The translations under genes were made by a program, and so were the position numbers. The notes beneath the pieces are model-generated. The model saw only the letters and a list, made by a program, of their open reading frames with translations. It was not told where the DNA came from and searched no databases. This document shows positions 8,463 to 16,951 of a stretch of DNA of 64,000 nucleotides, in pieces (position 1 is the stretch's first letter; each line of letters begins with the position of its first letter). The stretch is from Billgrantia zhangzhouensis. Its GTDB lineage: Bacteria > Pseudomonadota > Gammaproteobacteria > Pseudomonadales > Halomonadaceae. The DNA lies in contig NZ_JABFTT010000014.1 in assembly GCF_021404465.1 (NCBI RefSeq), positions 1 through 64,000 on the forward strand, read 5' to 3'.

Positions 8463-10466
8463 ATGGTGGCGGAACTCGGAAACTTTGCCTTGGTCCTGGC
8501 GCTGTGCCTGGCGCTGGCCCAGAGCCTGCTGCCGCTGGTAGGCGCCCGGCTCAGCGACGCTCGGCTGATGCGCAGCGGGCGCTTCCTCGCCGCCGGCCAG
8601 TTCGTCTTTCTCTCGCTCTCGTTTGCCGTACTGACCTGGGCCTTCGTTGCCAGCGATTTCACGGTACGCTACGTGGCTAGCCACTCGAGCCTGGACCAGC
8701 CGCTGATCTACAGGATCACGGCGGTGTGGGGCGGACACGAGGGCTCGTTGCTGCTGTGGGTGTTCACTCTGGGAGCCTGGGGAGCGGCCGTGGCCTGTTT
8801 CAGCCAATCGCTGCCGCGCGAGATGCTGGCCCGGATACTGGCCGTGCTGGGCATGGTCGGAGTGGGCTTCATCGCCTTCACGCTGTTCACCTCCAATCCC
8901 TTCGAACGCATCGTGCCGGGGCCCATGGAAGGCCGCGGCATGAATCCGCTATTGCAGGACCCGGGCATGATCCTGCATCCACCGTTGCTCTACATGGGCT
9001 ATGTGGGCACCGCGGTGGTCTTTGCCTTCGCCATGGCGGCGCTGCTGGGGGGGCGACTCGATGCCGCCTGGGCGCGCTGGTCGCGCCCCTGGACCACGGT
9101 GACCTGGGTATTTCTGACCCTGGGCATCGCGGTGGGCTCCTGGTGGGCCTACTACGAGCTGGGATGGGGCGGCTGGTGGTTCTGGGATCCGGTGGAGAAC
9201 GCCTCCTTCCTGCCCTGGCTCACCGCCACCGCCTTGATTCACTCCCTTGCCGTGACCGAGAAGCGCGGCGGCTTCAAGGTCTGGACCCTGATGCTGGCGA
9301 TCATCACCTTCGCGCTGACGATACTGGGTGCTTTCATCGTGCGCTCGGGGGTGATCACCTCGGTACATGCCTTCGCCACCGACCCGGAGCGAGGTGTGTT
9401 CATTCTGGGCATGCTCACCCTCACCCTGCTCGGTTCGCTTACCGTCTACGCCTGGCGTGCGCCCAAGGTAGGGCTCGGCGGCGCTTTCGCCTGGTACTCC
9501 CGCGAATCCCTGCTGCTGGCCAACAACGTGCTGCTGTCGGTGGCCTGCACGGCCGTCTTCATCGGCACGCTCTATCCGCTGGCGCTGGATGCCTTCGGCC
9601 TGGGCAAGATCTCGGTGGGACCGCCCTACTTCGATGCGGTGTTCGCTCCGCTGATGCTGCCGCTGTTGCTGCTGGTGGGTCTCGGTCCCTCGGTGATGTG
9701 GAAGCAAGCCCATCCCGGCGAAACCTTCCGCCAGCTGCATTGGGTGCTGGCGGTCAGCGTGGTGGCCGGCGGACTGTGGCCGCTGACCCTGGGCGCTTGG
9801 CGTCCCATGACGGCGCTGTCGCTGATGCTGGCCACATGGATCGTACTCACTGCGCTGTTGGACATGCACAAGCGCATGGGCTCGACGCGCCAACCTCTGG
9901 CCGTGCGGCTGCGCAAGGTCATGCGGCCGAGCTTCCTGGGCATGCACCTGGCCCATGTCGGCCTGGCGCTGGTCGTGGTGGCCATTGCCATGGTCAATAC
10001 CTACGAGGTCGAGCGCGACGTGCGCATGCAGCCGGGCCAGACCGCCTCGGCGGCGGGCTTCGACTTCACGCTGCTGCGCATGGAAACCGTGCGCGGCCCC
10101 AACTGGGAGGCCGACCAGGCGGTGGTGCAGGTGGCCCGCGACGGCCGCCCGGTGGCGACACTGCTGCCTCAGCGGCGCTACTACGCCACCCACGCCCAGA
10201 TGCCGATGAACCAGGCCTCGCTGCACCGTGCCGCCACCCGCGACGTCTACGTCTCGCTGGGCGAGCGGCTGGTGGGCGATGCCTGGAGCTTCCGGCTCTA
10301 CTACAAGCCCTACATGGCCTGGATGTGGGCCGGCGCCATCCTGCTCTCGCTGGGCGGCCTGCTGGCGGCCTGCGACAAGCGCTACCGCCTGGCCAGAAAC
10401 CGCAGGGTAAGGCCGCAGCGTCAGGCTGAAGCGGCCACTGCACGATCGCAGGAGGTGGCCGGCTGA
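8463..10466 (+). CDS. ccmF: Cytochrome c heme lyase subunit CcmF
   Basis: 667 aa polytopic membrane protein. It contains the tryptophan-rich heme-handling signature GGWWFWDPVENASFLPW near residue 235 and a C-terminal periplasmic domain. With CcmH/CcmI it attaches heme covalently to apocytochromes c. ATG 8463 is chosen for its Shine-Dalgarno and the standard N terminus (MVAELGNFALVLALCLALAQ). It is the first gene of a tight ccmFGHI operon; ccmABCDE are not in the window. The FNR/DNR box upstream suggests low-oxygen or NO induction. Confidence 0.95.
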   Translation: MVAELGNFALVLALCLALAQSLLPLVGARLSDARLMRSGRFLAAGQFVFLSLSFAVLTWAFVASDFTVRYVASHSSLDQPLIYRITAVWGGHEGSLLLWVFTLGAWGAAVACFSQSLPREMLARILAVLGMVGVGFIAFTLFTSNPFERIVPGPMEGRGMNPLLQDPGMILHPPLLYMGYVGTAVVFAFAMAALLGGRLDAAWARWSRPWTTVTWVFLTLGIAVGSWWAYYELGWGGWWFWDPVENASFLPWLTATALIHSLAVTEKRGGFKVWTLMLAIITFALTILGAFIVRSGVITSVHAFATDPERGVFILGMLTLTLLGSLTVYAWRAPKVGLGGAFAWYSRESLLLANNVLLSVACTAVFIGTLYPLALDAFGLGKISVGPPYFDAVFAPLMLPLLLLVGLGPSVMWKQAHPGETFRQLHWVLAVSVVAGGLWPLTLGAWRPMTALSLMLATWIVLTALLDMHKRMGSTRQPLAVRLRKVMRPSFLGMHLAHVGLALVVVAIAMVNTYEVERDVRMQPGQTASAAGFDFTLLRMETVRGPNWEADQAVVQVARDGRPVATLLPQRRYYATHAQMPMNQASLHRAATRDVYVSLGERLVGDAWSFRLYYKPYMAWMWAGAILLSLGGLLAACDKRYRLARNRRVRPQRQAEAATARSQEVAG

Positions 10467-11026
10467 TGAAACTGCGTCTGCTACTGCCGCTGGTCGCCAC
10501 CGTTGCCCTGCTCGGCCTGCTGTTCATCGGCCTGGGCATGAACTCTCGCGATCTGCCCTCGCCGCTGGTGGGCAAACCGGCGCCGGCCTTCGCTCTCGAA
10601 GCGCTGGAAGACGCCGAGCGTCTGATCACCGAGCAGGACTTCATCGGCGAGGTGGCGCTGGTCAACGTCTGGGCTACCTGGTGCAGCACCTGCCGCTCCG
10701 AGAAGCCGCTGCTGATGGAGCTGGCTGCTGGCGGCATTCCCATCCACGCCTTCAACTACCGCGATGAGCGGGATTCGGCGCTGCGCTATCTCGGCGTCAG
10801 CGGCAACCCCTATCGCACCATTGCCTACGACCCTCACGGCGATGCCGGCATCGACTGGGGGGTTTACGCCACGCCGGAGACCTACGTGCTCGATGCCGCA
10901 GGCGTGATCCGTTACAAGCGCATCGGGCCTCTTACCCGCCAGTTGCTGCTCGACGAGGTGCTGCCGCTGGTCGAGAAGCTGAGAGCGGAGAAGCTGCACG
11001 CGGCGAGAGGGGGAGCGCAATCATGA
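10466..11026 (+). CDS. ccmG: Thiol:disulfide interchange protein CcmG/DsbE
   Basis: 186 aa with one N-terminal membrane anchor and a thioredoxin fold facing the periplasm. The active site is WATWCSTC, whereas most CcmG proteins have WCPTC or WCPSC. A conserved Gly-Val-Tyr-Ala-Thr-Pro-Glu-Thr stretch carries the cis-Pro. It reduces the CxxCH cysteines of apocytochromes. Its start codon overlaps the ccmF stop by one base. Confidence 0.92.
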   Translation: MKLRLLLPLVATVALLGLLFIGLGMNSRDLPSPLVGKPAPAFALEALEDAERLITEQDFIGEVALVNVWATWCSTCRSEKPLLMELAAGGIPIHAFNYRDERDSALRYLGVSGNPYRTIAYDPHGDAGIDWGVYATPETYVLDAAGVIRYKRIGPLTRQLLLDEVLPLVEKLRAEKLHAARGGAQS

Positions 11027-11496
11027 AGCGATTCCTGTTCCTGAACCTGCTGGGTCTGCCGCTGTGGTTGGTGGCAGGGTTCGCCATGGCGCTGGCCATC
11101 GGCCAGCCGATCGAATTCGATAGCGAGGCCCAGAAGCGCCAGTACGACACCCTGGTGCGCGAGCTGCGCTGCACGGTGTGCCAGAGCGAGACCATTCACG
11201 AATCCAACGCCGAGCTGGCCGCCGACATGCGCCGCCGGGTCTACGACATGACCGTAGCCGGCCACGATGCCGACGCCATCGTCGATTTCATGGTCCAGCG
11301 CTACGGCGACTACGTGCGCTACCGGCCGCCGCTGCAGGCCAACACCTGGCTGCTGTGGGCGAGCCCCTTCCTGCTCATGTTCGGCGGCGCCCTGGTGTGG
11401 TGGCGCATCGTCGTCGGGCGGCAAGGCATGGCCGAGCGCCCCGATTTCACCGATCAGGAGCGCGCCGTACTCGAGCGGCTGCGCCACGACGTCTGA
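11023..11496 (+). CDS. ccmH: Cytochrome c maturation protein CcmH
   Basis: 157 aa with a signal/anchor helix, the CcmH/NrfF redox motif LRCTVCQSETIHESNA (CxxC) in a three-helix domain, and a second membrane helix near residue 110. It is the short CcmH form, lacking the TPR part, which is encoded by the next gene. It overlaps ccmG by 4 nt. Confidence 0.92.
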   Translation: MKRFLFLNLLGLPLWLVAGFAMALAIGQPIEFDSEAQKRQYDTLVRELRCTVCQSETIHESNAELAADMRRRVYDMTVAGHDADAIVDFMVQRYGDYVRYRPPLQANTWLLWASPFLLMFGGALVWWRIVVGRQGMAERPDFTDQERAVLERLRHDV

Positions 11497-11510
11497 TACC
11501 GGAGAAGGTG

Positions 11511-12401
11511 ATGAACGGACTGTTTCTTCTCTTTGCCCTGCTGCTTTGCGTGCTGGCGCTGGCGTTCGTGCTCTACCCGCTGCTGCGTGAGCCACAGTGG
11601 GATGTGCTGCCTTCACGCCGGGCGGTCAATGCCAGCGTGCATCGCGACCGGGTTCAAGAACTGGATCAGGACCTGGCCGCAGGGAGCCTGACCCATGCCC
11701 AGTACGCCACGGCCGTGGCCGACCTGGAGCGTGAGCTGCTCGACAGCGGTGCCATCGAGCCCGACGAAGCACTGGACGAAGGACGCGGGAGCGGGCGGAC
11801 GGTAGGCGCTGTCGCCATCGTCTGCATTGCCGTGCTGCCGTTCATGGCGATTGGCATCTACCTGACGGTGGGGCATGCCGAGGAGGTCTTCGCCACCCAA
11901 CACTCCGCCAGCGAGACGGCGGTCGTCGAGCCGACCGCGGCCACCGAAGCCGAGCTGCGCCGCCAGTTCCAGCTGATGGCGCAGCAGCTCCAGGGCCGCC
12001 TGGCCCTGGAGCCGGACGACGTCGAAAGCTGGGTGCTGCTGGGTCGTACCCTGGTATTTCTCAACGACCTGGATGCCGCCGAACGCGCCTTTCGCGAGGC
12101 CATGGCTCACGGTGGCGATCAGGATCCTGACTTGCTCACGCGCTATGCCGATGTCATGGCCGAGCGCCAGGGTGGCCTGAGCGGCGAACCGCTGCGGCTG
12201 ATCGAGCGGGCCCTGGAGATCGACCCCCATCACGCCCAGGGGTTGTGGCTGGCCGGCTCGGAGGCCTTTCTGGAGGGAGAAGTGGAGAGCGCCCGCCGCT
12301 ACTGGGAGCGCCTGCTCGGCGTGTTGCCGCCGGACTCGCCGGAAGCCGAGGTAATTCGCGGCAATCTGGCCCAGGTGGCGCAGGCCGCTACGGAAGGCTG
12401 A
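11511..12401 (+). CDS. ccmI: Cytochrome c biogenesis protein CcmI (TPR)
   Basis: 296 aa from ATG 11511 (preceded by GGAGAAGG). It has an N-terminal membrane helix with YPLLR, a leucine-rich soluble segment, a second helix near residue 105, and TPR-like helices after residue 150 (SWVLLGRTLVFLNDLDAAER). CcmI presents apocytochrome C termini to the heme lyase. The frame is open upstream inside ccmH but without family similarity. Confidence 0.9.
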   Translation: MNGLFLLFALLLCVLALAFVLYPLLREPQWDVLPSRRAVNASVHRDRVQELDQDLAAGSLTHAQYATAVADLERELLDSGAIEPDEALDEGRGSGRTVGAVAIVCIAVLPFMAIGIYLTVGHAEEVFATQHSASETAVVEPTAATEAELRRQFQLMAQQLQGRLALEPDDVESWVLLGRTLVFLNDLDAAERAFREAMAHGGDQDPDLLTRYADVMAERQGGLSGEPLRLIERALEIDPHHAQGLWLAGSEAFLEGEVESARRYWERLLGVLPPDSPEAEVIRGNLAQVAQAATEG

Positions 12402-12413
12402 ACCGGAGCTGTC

Positions 12414-13193
12414 ATGATGAAGGAGAAACCGATGAAATCGCCGCTGAGTCGTGAGGCCCTGCAGGCCGTCAGGCAGGTGCCGCTGTTCTCGGGGCTCGGC
12501 GACGAGACCCTGGCACTGCTCACCGACGGGGCCCTGGAGCGCAGCTATCGTCGCGGCACGCTGCTGTTCAGCGCCGGCGAGCCGGCGGACCGCTTCTACG
12601 TGGTGCTGAGCGGCTGGGTGAAGCTGTTCCGCGAGAGTCCCGACGGCAACGAGTGCATGGTGGGGCTGTTCACCCGTGGTGAGTCCTTTGCCGAGGCGGC
12701 GATGTTCGACCGCCTGGGATTTCCGGTCAACGCTGCCGTCGCCGAGGACGCCCGCCTGCTGGTGTTCACCGCCGATCACTTTCTCACCACCCTGGAGCGC
12801 AACCACGGCCTGACGCTCAACCTGCTGGCCAACCTGACGGGCATGCTGCGTTATCTGGTGCGTCAGCTCGACCAACTGACCAACCAGCCGACCTACCAGC
12901 GTCTGGCGGCCTTCATCGTTGCCCTGTGCCCCTGCGAAACCAACCGGGCCACCGTTTGCCTGCCCTGCGACAAGCTGCTCATCGCCGGCCGGCTCGGCAT
13001 GAAGCCGGAGAGCTTCTCGCGGGCCATGGCCCGGCTCAAGGAGGTCGGGGTGAGCTGCGAGCGCAACTGCGTGCACGTCGCGGACATCGCCGCCCTGCGC
13101 CGCTTCGCCAATACCGACGAGGAGGAGCTGCTTACGCCGCTGCCAAGCGTGGCGCCGGGGCAGCGAACCGCAGCGATGCGCCCCTATCGCTGA
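12414..13193 (+). CDS. Crp/Fnr family regulator, Dnr-like, with extra cysteines
   Basis: 259 aa (an alternative ATG lies at 12432). An N-terminal cyclic-nucleotide-type sensor domain (GTLLFSAGEPADRFYVVLSG) and a dimerisation helix precede a helix-turn-helix (LIAGRLGMKPESFSRAMARL). It lacks the N-terminal Cys cluster of FNR, as do Dnr/Nnr proteins that respond to NO. Unusually, six cysteines lie around the DNA-binding domain: C172, C174, C182, C185, C215 and C219. It sits between ccmI and nirS copy 1 and is a candidate reader of the TTGAC-N4-GTCAA boxes seen across the window. Confidence 0.85.
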   Translation: MMKEKPMKSPLSREALQAVRQVPLFSGLGDETLALLTDGALERSYRRGTLLFSAGEPADRFYVVLSGWVKLFRESPDGNECMVGLFTRGESFAEAAMFDRLGFPVNAAVAEDARLLVFTADHFLTTLERNHGLTLNLLANLTGMLRYLVRQLDQLTNQPTYQRLAAFIVALCPCETNRATVCLPCDKLLIAGRLGMKPESFSRAMARLKEVGVSCERNCVHVADIAALRRFANTDEEELLTPLPSVAPGQRTAAMRPYR

Positions 13194-13279
13194 TGCAGGC
13201 ACCTGCCACCTATAACATCTGCAAAACGGCCCGGTCAGCGGGTCGCTGCATGCCTACCGACGGTTATTTCGCCCCTCTT

Positions 13280-13293
13280 CTGACATAAGTCAA
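13280..13293. promoter_or_regulatory. FNR/DNR-type dyad, distal box of nirS copy 1
   Basis: CTGACATAAGTCAA contains the perfect TGAC-N4-GTCA dyad. Its centre is 30 bp from the centre of the proximal box at 13310. Confidence 0.55.
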
Positions 13294-13309
13294 CTTCAGA
13301 ATGCATCTA

Positions 13310-13323
13310 TTGACAATGGTCAA
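13310..13323. promoter_or_regulatory. FNR/DNR-type box, proximal box of nirS copy 1
   Basis: TTGACAATGGTCAA is a perfect 5-4-5 palindrome, 143 bp before the nirS copy 1 start codon. Confidence 0.75.
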
Positions 13324-13466
13324 GTGAGCCAAAAGTCAAAGCTGCTACTAATGGCGGCAGGTGGGGGGTGGCTGAAGCGCATGGTCGCCGAGCGGTTGAG
13401 AAGAAAAGGTCATGCCGGGCACCCGCCAGCCACTACCCGAAGGGGAAACCAAGCGAGGCACGTGTT

Positions 13467-15077
13467 ATGTACAAGAGAGCATTGACCAAGGGAGTCTTCG
13501 CCCTCAGCTTCCCGCTGGCCGCCATGATGGGCTCTGCCCAAGCCGCGGCGCCGGAGCTGTCCGCTGAAGAACTGGAGCGCGCCAACGATATCTACTTTCA
13601 GCGCTGCGCGGGCTGTCACGGTACGCTGCGAGGCGGTGCCACCGGTCCCGACCTGCTGCCCCAAAACACCCAGGAGCTAGGCCAGCGCCGTCTGGAGAGC
13701 ATCATTACGCTGGGTACCGAAGGCGGCATGAACAACTTCAACGGCATCCTCTCCGAGGCCGACATCACGCTGATTTCGAAGTACATCCAGAACGAGCCGG
13801 TCGATCCGCCGGAGATGTCGCTGGCTGACATGAAGGAGCGCTGGCAGGTCTTCGTCGCGCCAGAGGATTTGCCCACCGAGCCCCAGCATGACCGTAACTG
13901 GGAAAACTTCATGGTCACCATCCTGCGTGACCGTGGTGCCATGGGCATCATCGATGCCGACACCAAAGAACTGGTTACCGAGGTCGAGACCGGCTATGCG
14001 GTCCACGTGGCCAAGGAGAGTTCCGACGGACGCTTCTGGTACGTCCAGGGGCGTGACGGGCGTCTCTCCAAGATCGACCTGTGGATGGATCCGCCCCAGG
14101 TCACCGCCGAGGTGTTCATCGGCTATGACGCCCGCGACGTGGCGGTGTCCCACTATGGCGAGTGGAAGGACAAGTACGTCATCGGGGGATCTTATTGGCC
14201 ACCGCACTTCGTGATCGCCGATGCCGAGACCATGGAACCGCTCAAGGTGGTCTCCACCCGCAGCTACGACACCGAAGGCAACTTCCGCAACGAGGCCCGC
14301 GTCGCGGCGCTCTACAACACCCCGCACGCTCCGAGTTTCCTGGTCAACGTCAAGGAGTCAGGCCAGATCTGGCAGGTCGACTACAGCGATATCGATAACC
14401 TCCGGGTAGAGATGATGGAGACCGCCGAGTACCTGCACGACGGCTTCTTCGATCCTACCGGTCGCTACTTCCAGATCGCCGCCAACAACAGCAACTTGAT
14501 GGTCTTCGTCGATACCGAGACACGCAAGAAGATCAGCATGCTGGAAACCGGTGCGATCCCGCACCCTGGCCCGGGTGCCAACTGGATCGATCCCGAGTGC
14601 GGCCCGGTGGCGGGCACCACCCACCTGGGCGAAGGCCGCATGACCTTCTGGGGCAACGATCCCGAAGGGCATCCCGACCAGGCCTGGCAGATATGCAGCA
14701 GCGTCGAAACCGATGGGCCGGGCCTGTTCGTACGCACGCATCCCGACTCGCCGCATGTGTGGATCGACCAGACCATGCATCCCGAGTCCGACGTCAACCA
14801 GTGGGTCATGGTGATGGACAAGGAGACCCGCGAGCTGACCCCGATCCACGTGGCCGATCGTCCCATGGAGCATGATGCCGTAGCCGTGCACATGGAATAC
14901 GACCAGACCGGCACCGAGGTGTGGGTGTCCATCTGGGCTCGCGGTAGCGGCCATCAGGACGATGGCGCCATCGTGGTCTACGACGACAAGACCTTGGAAG
15001 TGAAGGCGGTCATCGAAAACCTGAACACGCCCACCGGCAAGTTCAACGTCTACAACCGCAAGAACCACATCGGCTGA
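13467..15077 (+). CDS. nirS: Divergent cytochrome cd1 (nirS copy 1)
   Basis: 536 aa. Signal peptide (about 1-26), cytochrome c domain with CAGCH (47-51) and a probable axial Met in GGMNNF, then an eight-bladed d1 propeller ending [10 protein letters not shown]. The proximal d1 ligand in GYAVH (His180) and one distal His in YLHDG (His324) are present. The second distal His of true cd1 nitrite reductases (YHPEPRV, His327 of P. aeruginosa) is replaced: here the string is FRNEARV (Arg274). It therefore binds c and d1 heme, but may not be an ordinary nitrite reductase. It is followed by a terminator and the NirT fusion gene. Start ATG 13467 follows a GCGAGG element. Confidence 0.85.
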   Translation: MYKRALTKGVFALSFPLAAMMGSAQAAAPELSAEELERANDIYFQRCAGCHGTLRGGATGPDLLPQNTQELGQRRLESIITLGTEGGMNNFNGILSEADITLISKYIQNEPVDPPEMSLADMKERWQVFVAPEDLPTEPQHDRNWENFMVTILRDRGAMGIIDADTKELVTEVETGYAVHVAKESSDGRFWYVQGRDGRLSKIDLWMDPPQVTAEVFIGYDARDVAVSHYGEWKDKYVIGGSYWPPHFVIADAETMEPLKVVSTRSYDTEGNFRNEARVAALYNTPHAPSFLVNVKESGQIWQVDYSDIDNLRVEMMETAEYLHDGFFDPTGRYFQIAANNSNLMVFVDTETRKKISMLETGAIPHPGPGANWIDPECGPVAGTTHLGEGRMTFWGNDPEGHPDQAWQICSSVETDGPGLFVRTHPDSPHVWIDQTMHPESDVNQWVMVMDKETRELTPIHVADRPMEHDAVAVHMEYDQTGTEVWVSIWARGSGHQDDGAIVVYDDKTLEVKAVIENLNTPTGKFNVYNRKNHIG

Positions 15078-15092
15078 GCAAACGGCCGCTGC

Positions 15093-15124
15093 GCCGGGGC
15101 ACCCATGGGTGCCCCGGCCTTTTC
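15093..15124 (+). terminator. Terminator after nirS copy 1
   Basis: 12-bp perfect stem (GCCGGGGCACCC and its complement) around a 2-nt centre, followed by CTTTTCT. It probably attenuates read-through into the NirT-fusion gene rather than marking a separate transcription unit; no FNR-type box was seen between the two genes. Confidence 0.85.
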
Positions 15125-15242
15125 TCCAGCCGTTCCACGTTCCGCATGAGGTCATCTGGAGCGGCTGGGCAAGGGGCCAGAGACATACGACAGGGCAGCA
15201 TGGCAGCGACTGACGCCATGACATATCGGGGAGAGTGACATC

Positions 15243-16922
15243 ATGGTGAAGCGTCTACGCAACTGGCGCAGGATCACGATCATGGGGGCATCGCTGGGCG
15301 CTGCCGTGTTCTTTTTCGTTGCCGGTATCATCTTTTGGGGCGGCTTCAACACTGTGATGGAAGCGACCAACAGCTACAAGTTCTGCAGCACGGCCTGCCA
15401 CGAGATGAGCTGGGTGCACGAGGAGTACCTCGACCGGCCCCACTACCAGAACGCCACCGGTGTTGGGGCCGCTTGTTCCGACTGTCACGTGCCGGATGCC
15501 TGGGGGCCCAAGATGATCCGCAAGATCCAGGCCAGTCGCGAGGTGTGGCATTGGATGCTGGGTACCGTCAATACTAAGGAGAAGTTCGAGGGCAAGCGCC
15601 TGGAACTGGCCGAGAACGTATGGCGCTCGATGCTGCGTACCGATTCGCGTGAATGCCGCAATTGTCATGACTGGTCGGCGATGGACCTGGAGCAGCAGGC
15701 CGCCCGCGCCTCGCGCGAGCATGCCCGCGCCTTCGAGCAGGGCATGACCTGCATCGAGTGCCACCAGGGCATTGCTCACCAATTGCCTGAGGAGTGGGAT
15801 GAGTCGCCGGTGTGGGCGGGCCGCTTCGAGCATGATGAGCCGGTGACCGACGCTATGCACGGCGAGCCCGAGATGCCGCTGGAAGCCGAGGAACTGGGCG
15901 AGGCTGCGTCCGTCGAGGCCAACATTGCTGCCTCGCTCGACTGGAGCGACGTGCCAGCCATCGACTTGACGTTGTTCCTGCCCGGCCAGGCCTCCATCGA
16001 GTGGATCCAGGACGGCAGTTCCCACGGCGGCAGCCGTGCCTTCAGTTTCGGCGACCGCTGCATCTGGTGTCACCAGGGTGAAGAGGCGGACATTGGCGCG
16101 CTGGCCGTCGCCAGTGAAAAGATCGAGACCTATGACCTGGGCAACAAGCGCGGCCACGTGCCGATGAGCGTCAGGGCCGCCTTTGACGACGACTACCTCT
16201 ACATGCAGTTCCAGTGGGAAGCCGGCGAGCATGCCCCGCTGCCTTTCATCGAAGGTGGCGTGATGGACCCGGACAACCCCTTCAAGTTGACCGTGAGCCT
16301 CTCCGACGAGCGCGTCGACATGGCCGAGCGGGCAGGCTGCTGGGCGAGCTGTCATCACGACTCCACCTACATGCCGGATGCTCCGGAGGCCGAAGCGCTG
16401 GCGGCCAGCGAACTCGCCGAGCGGCTCGACCTGATGAGTGCGGGCGGCGTCACCAAGTACCTTACCGAGAGCCGCACCGAAATCGAGATTCGCGGACGCC
16501 GCGGTGCCGCTCGCGGTGGCTGGGACAAGCTCCGGGAAGAGGCGGAAATCGAGAAGCTGCTGAACGCCGGGGTCTATGTCGACCTGGCGCGTTACAACAG
16601 CGGCGATGGCTCCGTCGAGTCCGGCTACATCCTCGACGAGCGTCACTTCAGCGACAGTCAGGCCATTGCCTTCAGCGCCGAGGAGCAGGGCGGAGTATGG
16701 ACCGCCTACATGACCCGCGCGCTCAAGACCGGCACGGAAGGCGACAAGCCGCTCGACCTGGAGCGCCTCTACAGCTTCAACGTGGCGCTGCACGACGATT
16801 ACGCCGACTCGCGCTTCCACCACGTTTCCTTCCAGTACGGTCTGGCCTTCGGCGTCGAGAACCCCGAAGAGACCTTCGGCGAAGACATGGTGGAGATCAA
16901 TGCCACGCGCATCATACGGTGA
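15243..16922 (+). CDS. nirT: NapC/NirT tetraheme cytochrome fused to an EB_dh-like heme domain
   Basis: 559 aa. Residues 1-185 form a membrane-anchored NirT/NapC-type quinol oxidase module with heme sites CSTACH (48-53), CSDCH (78-82), CRNCH (138-142) and CIECH (170-174). After a linker, residues ~230-559 resemble the ethylbenzene-dehydrogenase/DMSO-reductase-like heme domain, with CIWCH (273-277) and CWASCH (366-371). The first and last sites are CX3CH instead of CX2CH. It probably passes quinol electrons to the periplasmic cd1 protein. NirT proteins are usually ~200 aa, so the C-terminal extension is large. Confidence 0.8.
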   Translation: MVKRLRNWRRITIMGASLGAAVFFFVAGIIFWGGFNTVMEATNSYKFCSTACHEMSWVHEEYLDRPHYQNATGVGAACSDCHVPDAWGPKMIRKIQASREVWHWMLGTVNTKEKFEGKRLELAENVWRSMLRTDSRECRNCHDWSAMDLEQQAARASREHARAFEQGMTCIECHQGIAHQLPEEWDESPVWAGRFEHDEPVTDAMHGEPEMPLEAEELGEAASVEANIAASLDWSDVPAIDLTLFLPGQASIEWIQDGSSHGGSRAFSFGDRCIWCHQGEEADIGALAVASEKIETYDLGNKRGHVPMSVRAAFDDDYLYMQFQWEAGEHAPLPFIEGGVMDPDNPFKLTVSLSDERVDMAERAGCWASCHHDSTYMPDAPEAEALAASELAERLDLMSAGGVTKYLTESRTEIEIRGRRGAARGGWDKLREEAEIEKLLNAGVYVDLARYNSGDGSVESGYILDERHFSDSQAIAFSAEEQGGVWTAYMTRALKTGTEGDKPLDLERLYSFNVALHDDYADSRFHHVSFQYGLAFGVENPEETFGEDMVEINATRIIR

Positions 16923-16951
16923 TGCGCTGATACCCCGGAGAGGAGGGTGCA

